From: Phycisphaerae bacterium
GTDB taxonomy: Bacteria; Planctomycetota; Phycisphaerae; UBA1845; Fen-1342
Assembly: GCA_020058145.1 (NCBI GenBank)
Contig: JAGVEP010000251.1
Span: forward strand, 1-22,199
Reading direction: 5' to 3'
Length of the DNA stretch: 22,199 nt
The notes below the pieces were generated by a model. The model made no database searches, was not told the DNA's origin, and saw nothing but the letters and a program-made list of their open reading frames with translations. How positions within the stretch are numbered: position 1 is the stretch's first letter; each line of letters starts with the position of its first letter. Positions 14,546-22,199 of this stretch are shown in pieces. The translations under genes were made by a program, and so were the position numbers.

Positions 14546-14574
14546 ATTCTGCCACGCCGCCCCGGAATTGGCAA
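14546..14574 (-). promoter_or_regulatory. Promoter of the mltA-like gene
   Basis: On the minus strand: TTGCCA (14569-14574), 17-base spacer, CAGAAT (14546-14551). This predicts a ~47-nt leader to the ATG at 14492. It begins after the rRNA terminator. Confidence 0.5.
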
Positions 14575-14650
14575 CCACCCGGGCGTGCATGCGGCCAGCG
14601 TCGGCGCGCTAGCGTGTCGCCTGCGCAGCGCCCGATCGAGAAACAACGGC

Positions 14651-14680
14651 GGCCCGGCATCTCTCGCGAGATGCCGGGCC
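14651..14680 (-). terminator. Rho-independent terminator of the 23S-5S operon
   Basis: A perfect 13-base stem, GGCCCGGCATCTC and GAGATGCCGGGCC, closes a 4-base loop. It starts 6 bases after the 3' end of 5S on the minus strand and is followed by GCCGTTGTTTC. It also insulates the mltA-like gene. Confidence 0.85.
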
Positions 14681-14686
14681 GTAAAA

Positions 14687-14794
14687 GCCGGCGATGACCT
14701 ACTTTTGCCCGATCAGGACTATCATCGGCCGTGCGGGCTTAACTACTGAGTTCGGAATGGGATCAGGTGTGGCCCCGCACGTATGCTCACCGGC
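14687..14794 (-). rRNA. rrf: 5S ribosomal RNA
   Basis: About 108 nt. The minus strand begins GCCGGTGAGCATACG and ends in CATCGCCGGC, whose ends pair. The internal conserved block ACACCTGATCCCATTCCGAA and the CAGTAGTTAAGCCC segment are typical of bacterial 5S. It lies ~200 bases downstream of 23S and directly before a strong terminator. Confidence 0.93.
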
Positions 14795-14992
14795 AGATCG
14801 TGTGCGCTGCGCTGCGTGCGAACGTCGGATCGTGTGACGGTGCGAACGGGCTTTCCGTTCTCACGCTGCCACTTGGTCGCGTTCCCGCCGCGCGAGCGCT
14901 GGCACTCAAGTTTGGGTTAGGTGGGTAAAGGGGCGAACCGGCTCAAGTCTCCGATGATTGAAGAAAGGAGGCTTTCACAGCGATGCATAAAT

Positions 14993-17860
<2,868 letters not shown>

Positions 17861-18152
17861 ACATTTATGGATAGCTGTGATCGAAGCGTACCTATCTCCA
17901 AAAAAACGGAGAATTGAGAGAACGAAATTCGCGCCGCTTGTGTCCCTACAGACCACAACCGGCACCGACTCGTTATCCGGTTCGATACCTTTTACCCACC
18001 TATGAACTTGTCAAACAGCTTTCAGCTTTCAGCTTTCAGCTTTCAGCCATCGCTGGCCGCCAGCCGTGCCGTCCGCTGCCCGCGAATCGCGGGCCCGCAG
18101 ACACGCAGCCGTGTCCGCGGGTTCGAGATTCGCTCGCAGGCTGCCGATCCAC
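17861..18152 (-). other. tRNA-Ala to 23S internal transcribed spacer
   Basis: 292 bases with no further tRNA. It contains a short hairpin TCTCC/GGAGA around an A7 tract (17898-17914) and a heptamer tandem repeat (18016-18046). The part next to 23S continues the rRNA processing stem. Confidence 0.7.
18016..18046. repeat. Heptanucleotide tandem repeat in the ITS
   Basis: CAGCTTT is repeated 4.4 times without a mismatch (plus strand; CTGAAAG on the transcribed strand). Seven-base period, in a non-coding transcribed spacer. Confidence 0.95.
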
Positions 18153-18225
18153 TGGAGCCGACCGGGATCGAACCGGCAACCTCCGCGTTGCAAACGCGGC
18201 GCTCTCCCAACTGAGCTACGGCCCC
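18153..18225 (-). tRNA. tRNA-Ala (anticodon TGC)
   Basis: 73 nt. Acceptor GGGGCCG pairs with CGGCTCC (one G-T), and the discriminator is A. The D arm is GCTCAGTTGGGAGAGC. The anticodon stem CCGCG/CGCGG has loop TTTGCAA, giving TGC. The T arm is CCGGTTCGATCCCGG. The 3' CCA is not encoded. It sits between tRNA-Ile and 23S in the rRNA transcript. Confidence 0.96.
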
Positions 18226-18397
18226 GCGGCTCTGGGAACCGGGCAACTCCCGGTCAGCACTTGCCAGCGCCTCAGGTGCCTCCGCCGCGTAGCCCTCGCC
18301 ACACGAAGAAACCAACTATAGCCGCCAGAGCCAAGTACTGCAACAGCGCCACGTTCACGGCCGTGTTCCACCGGCTCGCCGCCGTCGCGGCTGCCAA

Positions 18398-18471
18398 TGG
18401 GCCCGACAAGAGTCGAACTTGTGACCTCGTCCTTATCAGGGACGCGCTCTAACCAACTGAGCTACGAGCCC
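18398..18471 (-). tRNA. tRNA-Ile (anticodon GAT)
   Basis: 74 nt. Acceptor GGGCTCG pairs with CGGGCCC, and the discriminator is A. The D arm is GCTCAGTTGGTTAGAGC. The anticodon stem CGTCC/GGACG has loop CTGATAA, giving GAT. The T arm contains AAGTTCGACTCTTGT. No encoded CCA. It is the first gene of the transcript, 172 bases before tRNA-Ala, with no 16S upstream. Confidence 0.96.
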
Positions 18472-18801
18472 AATCCGTCGAGCCCCGGCCGCACATCAGC
18501 CCGGCCGGAGGAACCCATCGCTACCGGGCCGCTACACACGCACAGCGACGACCTCGGCAGTTCGCGTCCCAGGCCGGCCCGATTCTCGCAGCCGGCCGTC
18601 TCATGGGTCGCGAGCATCGTAGTTTACAGCGGTTGCCATGCCTGTCAAGGAACCGCACACCAAATCTTTCGTTTTTGTGCCGTGACGGCCGATCACGGCC
18701 CCCGCGCGTTTCGTAGTGCTTGTCCCTGCAAGACTTACGCAGCACATCCTCCGCCGCGACTGTCCCCGGTCGCTCCCGGGTTGCGTCGCCCTGGGGTGGT
18801 T
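18472..18801 (-). other. Region between bamA and tRNA-Ile: promoter and hairpins, no 16S
   Basis: 330 bases. It contains the rRNA promoter (18621-18648), an A-rich stretch upstream of it (18661-18678), a perfect 7-base inverted repeat GCCGTGA/TCACGGC (18679-18699), and a weaker GC hairpin just after the bamA stop (~18758-18790) without a T tract. No gene and no trace of a 16S 3' end was seen, and bamA ends at 18802. Confidence 0.6.
18621..18648 (-). promoter_or_regulatory. Promoter of the tRNA-Ile/tRNA-Ala/23S/5S operon
   Basis: On the minus strand: perfect TTGACA (18643-18648), 16-base spacer, TAAACT (18621-18626), then a GC-rich discriminator. The A-rich tract just upstream (minus strand ACAAAAACGAAAG) could act as an UP element. 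Start of transcription is predicted at ~18614, about 140 bases before tRNA-Ile. Confidence 0.65.
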
Positions 18802-21171
18802 TCAGAACGACGCCCCGAAGGCAAAGTTGAAGATCTGGGTCTCGTCGCGCTGGCCGGTGAGTAGCGGGAAGCCGAAATCGAAGACGATCGGCACCGGGCC
18901 GAAGAAGTCGATTTGCACGCGCAGGCCAAAACCGGCCGCAACGCGCCAGGCTGACAGGCCGAAGCCCTCTTCGACCGTACCCATGTCCACGAACGTCACG
19001 CCGCGGAACATCTTGCCGTAGAGCGGCACGGAGTATTCGCCGCCCACAAGCGCGATGAAGTCGCCGCCGACGGCGTTATGTTTGATGCCCGCGCGCGGCG
19101 AAACGCCACGGTACTTGAAGCCCCGCAGAGAGCCGAAACCGCCGGCGTAATAGCGTTCGAAAACCGGGGCATTACCGACGATATAGGCCGCATCCGCACG
19201 CACCGCGAGCACACTCTTGCGGTCGAGGATGTCGGTTTTCATGGTCTTGTACCAGGCGGCGCTGAACATCGGCTTGCCAAAGCCGTAGTCACCGCCGAGC
19301 ACGCCGGCTTGCTCCCAGGCGAGGCTGACGCGGTAGCCCTCGGTCGGGAAGACGCGGCTGTCAGTGGTATCCCGCACAATCGCGGCTTTCACGGCGGTGA
19401 GCGGGTGTGAGCCCTTGGCCTCGCGGATGTCGGACGCCGCGAACGGGTCGACGTCTTTGACATCGACGGCTTCGATGCGGGCGGAGCCTTCGAGCGCCCA
19501 GCCGTCGAGCAGGCCGCCGGTGAAACGTCGGCTCAGGCCGCCGCTCCAACCGAGGCGTTGCTCGTAATAGCCGTCGCGGCCACGCTGAAACAGGTAGATG
19601 GAAGTGTCGAGGCGGATCGGCAGATCCAGGAGGTACGGCTCGGTGAAAGCGATGCGAAAGCGATTGACTTCGGTGCCCGGCTCGGCCTGGAGCAGCAAAC
19701 GCTGACCATCGCCCTTGAATGCCCGGCCGCGGAAGAACTCGCCCCAGGTGCGTGGCCAGTCAAAGAGGTCGAAATTACGGTTCTCGATGCTGAGGGTGCC
19801 GGTGAGGCCGTTGTCGGTACTGACGCCGAAGCCGACGATGAACTGCGTGGTTTCGGTCTCTTCGAGCGTGACGAGGGCTTCGCGGGCACCGGCGATGTCT
19901 TCGAGCGGGGTGATCTTCACGCTCTCCGTCTTGAACAGGCTGGTCTCGCGTAGGCGCTGTTCGGCCTTGCGAGCCTCGACGGTGTTGTAGAACTCGCCGG
20001 GATAGAAACGCAGTTCGCGGCGGACGACTTCGTCTTTCGTCTGCCGGTTGCCGCGGATCGTGATGCGGCCGGCGCGCGACTGCGTGCCCTCCTCGATGGA
20101 ATAACGCAGGATGACGACCCCGGTTTCTTCGAGGTAGTCGTAGCGCGTATCGATGCGCGTGGCGACGTAGCCGATCTCGCCATAGAGGTCCTGGACGGTC
20201 TTGAGGTCCAGTTGGAGCGCCTCGTCGCGGACGAACTTGCCGGGGATGAGCTTGAGGCTGGCGCGCAGGCGGCTCTCGGTGAAGACCTCGTTGCCCTCGA
20301 ACGCGATGTCCTGGACTTTGTAGCGCGGGCCCTCCTCGATCACAAACACGAGCTTGAGATCGGACCGCTTGAGCTCGTCAAAATCGAGCCGGTAGCCGGC
20401 GCGGGCATCGAGATAGCCTTCGTCGCGGTACTGCTTCTGGAGCGCGAGGGCGTCGCGTTCGGCCTGCTCCTCATCGAGCGCGCCGGTTCGGAAGATCCAG
20501 ATGTAGGTCTTGGTTTCGACCCGCGTCTTGAGCCGCCGCGGACTGAACTCCCGGTTACCCTCGAACAGGATCTGTCGCACCTTGACGCGCGGGCCCTCGG
20601 TGATTTTGTACACCACGCGGTTCTCGGCCAGCAGCGCCACCTCATCCAGCTCGACCGTGGCGTAGTAATAGCCCTTCTGCTTGTATTTGTTGAGGATGTC
20701 TTCCCGGCCGCGATTCACCTCGTACAGATCGAGCACCGCGCCCGCCGTCGGCGTCATTTCGTACAGGTCTTTGTCGGCAAACCGCTTGTTCCCCTCGATC
20801 TCGACCGACGCGATTGCCGGTTTCTCCTGCACCGAGTAGACGACGACCGCTTGGCCCTCCTCGACGCGGGTCGTCGCAAAGGCGTTGATGAACTTCCGCG
20901 TGCGCAGCAATTCGCGGACGTCGTCCTCGACCTGCCGCCGTGAAAACGGCTGCTCCTCACGTGTCTTCAGCGTCCGGCGAATGTACGCCTCGCTGACGGC
21001 CTGGAGCCCGTTGATTTCGACGCGGGCGATCGTCAGCCCCTCCGGCGGTTGTTCCTCCTGAGCCTGCGCGGCCGGCAGCCCCAGCCACAGCACCAGCCCC
21101 GCCGCAACGACCACCAACCAGCCGCGGCCGAGGCCGCCGGGTCTTCCGCTCGTCTGCTGCCTGTGCTGCAC
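18802..21171 (-). CDS. bamA: Outer membrane protein assembly factor BamA
   Basis: 789 residues if started at GTG 21171. GTG 21192 is an alternative, and no ATG is available near the signal peptide. Residues ~18-37 form a signal peptide ending AAQA. Five POTRA domains follow to ~residue 440; their starts read ARVEINGLQ, ASVEIEGNKRF, RQILFEGNREF, QDIAFEGNEVF and RITIRGNRQT. The rest is an Omp85 barrel with RDTTDSRVFPTEGYR, the GGFGSLRGFKYRG loop-6 motif, and a C-terminal phenylalanine (FNFAFGASF) recognised by the assembly machinery. BamA folds beta-barrel proteins into the outer membrane, so this is strong evidence for a diderm. Length and architecture are standard. It is followed, without an obvious T-rich terminator, by the 23S operon on the same strand. 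A longer frame extending upstream to 22119 is antisense to the amidotransferase gene and not used. Confidence 0.93.
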   Translation of the reverse strand: MQHRQQTSGRPGGLGRGWLVVVAAGLVLWLGLPAAQAQEEQPPEGLTIARVEINGLQAVSEAYIRRTLKTREEQPFSRRQVEDDVRELLRTRKFINAFATTRVEEGQAVVVYSVQEKPAIASVEIEGNKRFADKDLYEMTPTAGAVLDLYEVNRGREDILNKYKQKGYYYATVELDEVALLAENRVVYKITEGPRVKVRQILFEGNREFSPRRLKTRVETKTYIWIFRTGALDEEQAERDALALQKQYRDEGYLDARAGYRLDFDELKRSDLKLVFVIEEGPRYKVQDIAFEGNEVFTESRLRASLKLIPGKFVRDEALQLDLKTVQDLYGEIGYVATRIDTRYDYLEETGVVILRYSIEEGTQSRAGRITIRGNRQTKDEVVRRELRFYPGEFYNTVEARKAEQRLRETSLFKTESVKITPLEDIAGAREALVTLEETETTQFIVGFGVSTDNGLTGTLSIENRNFDLFDWPRTWGEFFRGRAFKGDGQRLLLQAEPGTEVNRFRIAFTEPYLLDLPIRLDTSIYLFQRGRDGYYEQRLGWSGGLSRRFTGGLLDGWALEGSARIEAVDVKDVDPFAASDIREAKGSHPLTAVKAAIVRDTTDSRVFPTEGYRVSLAWEQAGVLGGDYGFGKPMFSAAWYKTMKTDILDRKSVLAVRADAAYIVGNAPVFERYYAGGFGSLRGFKYRGVSPRAGIKHNAVGGDFIALVGGEYSVPLYGKMFRGVTFVDMGTVEEGFGLSAWRVAAGFGLRVQIDFFGPVPIVFDFGFPLLTGQRDETQIFNFAFGASF

Positions 21172-21336
21172 GCTGCACCCTGTGTCGTACACTGAAATGT
21201 CCGTTGCCGGTTCTCGTTCGAAGACCACGCCGGAATCGTGTGTTACTATAGCGATCGGCCGGGCGCGTGCAACGGCGCGCCAGCCGTGAGTGTCACGGCG
21301 GTCGCGGTCGTCGCATCCGGCGTGGCAGAGGTTCGC

Positions 21337-22068
21337 GTGGTGCGTCCTGTGATCGGCATCACCGCCGGTTTCGATGTTGCTCCCAATGTTCTGCCGCGCT
21401 GCGAGCGACTGACCCTGCTCGCGCCGTATACCGACGCGATCTATGCTGCGGGCGGCTTCCCTTACCCCCTGGCCCCGCCGCCGCAGTGCGACGCTGCGCT
21501 GCTCGACGAGCTGCTTGGCCACGTTGACGGCGTCCTGTTCACCGGCGGCCCCGATCTCGATCCGGCCAATTACGGCCAAGCGCCCCACCCGGAGACGCAC
21601 ATACTCCACCCGCGGCGTGACCTTTTTGAACTGGCCTGCTTTCGCCGTGCCGACCAGGCACAAAAGCCGATCCTGGCGATCTGTCTCGGCTTTCAGGTCG
21701 CCCATGTTGCCCGCGGCGGGCGGTTGATTCAGCATGTTGACGACCGCAACTCGACGTCCGCCGTCACCCACCGCCTGCCCGACAACAGCGCGCTCCATCC
21801 CGTGCGGATTGAGCCGGATTCCGGGCTGGCGACCGTGGTCGGCGGCACGGAGCTCGAGGTCAACAGCCGGCACCATCAAGCTGTCGATCCGGCGTACCAG
21901 GGTCGCGGCCTGAGGCCAGTCGCTTTCGCCCCCGACGGCCTGGTCGAGGCCAGCGAGGATCGCAACCCCCCGTTTTTGCTCGCCGTACAGTGGCATCCCG
22001 AGAACATGACGGATCGGCGGCCGCACCGGGCACTCTTCGAGGCCCTCGTGGCGGCCGCACGGGGATAA
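21337..22068 (+). CDS. Class I glutamine amidotransferase-like hydrolase (peptidase C26, PuuD-like)
   Basis: 243 residues from GTG 21337; GTG 21340 is equally possible. AGAGG at 21327-21331 supports either, and the domain starts at once with RPVIGITAGFDV. The fold motifs are FTGGPDLDPANYG, the nucleophile elbow LAICLGFQ (Cys-116), GGRLIQH, NSRHHQAVD, and the His/Glu of QWHPE (220 and 222). Family members hydrolyse gamma-glutamyl amides such as gamma-glutamyl-GABA. The usual elbow is CRGxQ; here the arginine is leucine. The gene is divergent from bamA with 165 bases between starts. TACTAT at 21244-21249 could be a -10 but lacks a good -35. The nearby genes give no pathway, so the substrate is unknown. 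Confidence 0.88.
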   Translation: MVRPVIGITAGFDVAPNVLPRCERLTLLAPYTDAIYAAGGFPYPLAPPPQCDAALLDELLGHVDGVLFTGGPDLDPANYGQAPHPETHILHPRRDLFELACFRRADQAQKPILAICLGFQVAHVARGGRLIQHVDDRNSTSAVTHRLPDNSALHPVRIEPDSGLATVVGGTELEVNSRHHQAVDPAYQGRGLRPVAFAPDGLVEASEDRNPPFLLAVQWHPENMTDRRPHRALFEALVAAARG

Positions 22069-22137
22069 GGACCGCGCAACCAACCTACTGTACTGCCTCG
22101 TTAGCTCGACTTTTGCCATTTTTCGCGGCGGTCGCGA

Positions 22138-22199
22138 ATGAACGGGTACTCACAAAGAATCGGACTCCTCCGTACACTCGCGGGTGGTTTAGGGCCTGC
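22138..22199 (+). CDS. Possible start of a further gene at the right edge
   Basis: An ATG at 22138 opens a frame to the window end, beginning MNGYSQRIGLLRTLAGGLGP. There is no clear Shine-Dalgarno and only 20 codons are visible, so this is a weak call. Confidence 0.2.
   Translation, partial: MNGYSQRIGLLRTLAGGLGP

Noticed and set aside
18679..18699. Perfect 7-base inverted repeat considered as bamA terminator
   Set aside because: On the bamA strand it is followed by an A-rich, not T-rich, stretch, so intrinsic termination is not supported.
21172..22119. 316-codon N-terminal extension of BamA
   Set aside because: It is antisense to the amidotransferase gene and would bury the signal peptide. 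A GTG start at 21171 gives a normal 789-residue BamA.
22118..22134. TTCGCG/CGCGAA hairpin after the amidotransferase gene considered as terminator
   Set aside because: The T tract precedes rather than follows the stem on the plus strand.

Overview
The window is GC-rich and most likely comes from a planctomycete, probably a Phycisphaerae-type MAG or genome. Four things point there. A large secreted repeat protein ends in a dockerin-like module with two DINPFV motifs. A sigma-70 protein carries a long HTH-bearing N-terminal extension. A 23S-5S operon has tRNA-Ile and tRNA-Ala but no 16S gene. A complete BamA and an O-antigen-ligase-like protein indicate a diderm envelope. The lineage is an inference from these traits; no search was run.

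Layout, left to right. 1-711 (-): start of an O-antigen ligase-like polytopic membrane protein, cut by the window edge. 816-3461 (-): secreted protein with six ~105-residue Ig-like repeats and a dockerin-like C-terminus. 3808-7361 (+): a tight three-gene operon of a TM/zinc-ribbon mini-protein and two paralogous membrane-anchored SPFH/band-7 proteins with three internal repeats each, followed at 7466-9169 by a TPR protein. 9191-9382 (-): a small basic protein behind a strong Shine-Dalgarno. 9701-11080: a degraded accessory island with a winged-HTH regulator translationally coupled to a frameshifted N-terminal fragment of an Eco57I/type IIG-like restriction-methylation enzyme, cut off by a truncated IS630-like element that itself carries an in-frame palindromic insertion. 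11320-13008 (-): HTH-containing sigma-70 factor behind a long leader. 13290-14492 (-): MltA-type lytic transglycosylase lipoprotein. 14651-18648 (-): promoter, tRNA-Ile(GAT), tRNA-Ala(TGC), 23S, 5S, terminator. 18802-21171 (-): BamA. 21337-22068 (+): class I glutamine amidotransferase-like hydrolase of the PuuD/C26 family, divergent from bamA.

How the genes fit together. Much of the window is envelope biology: O-antigen ligase-like protein, MltA, BamA, a secreted repeat protein and the SPFH pair. The SPFH operon is the best candidate for an under-described system. Two paralogs with the same order (TM helix, three beta-type repeats, SPFH domain, long coiled coil) suggest a hetero-oligomeric membrane cage comparable to HflK/HflC, and the repeats-SPFH-coil order also recalls the eukaryotic major vault protein. 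The 9.7-11.1 kb stretch is a decayed defence locus rather than a working one. The rRNA operon is unusual because its own promoter lies directly upstream of tRNA-Ile and bamA occupies the place where 16S would be expected.
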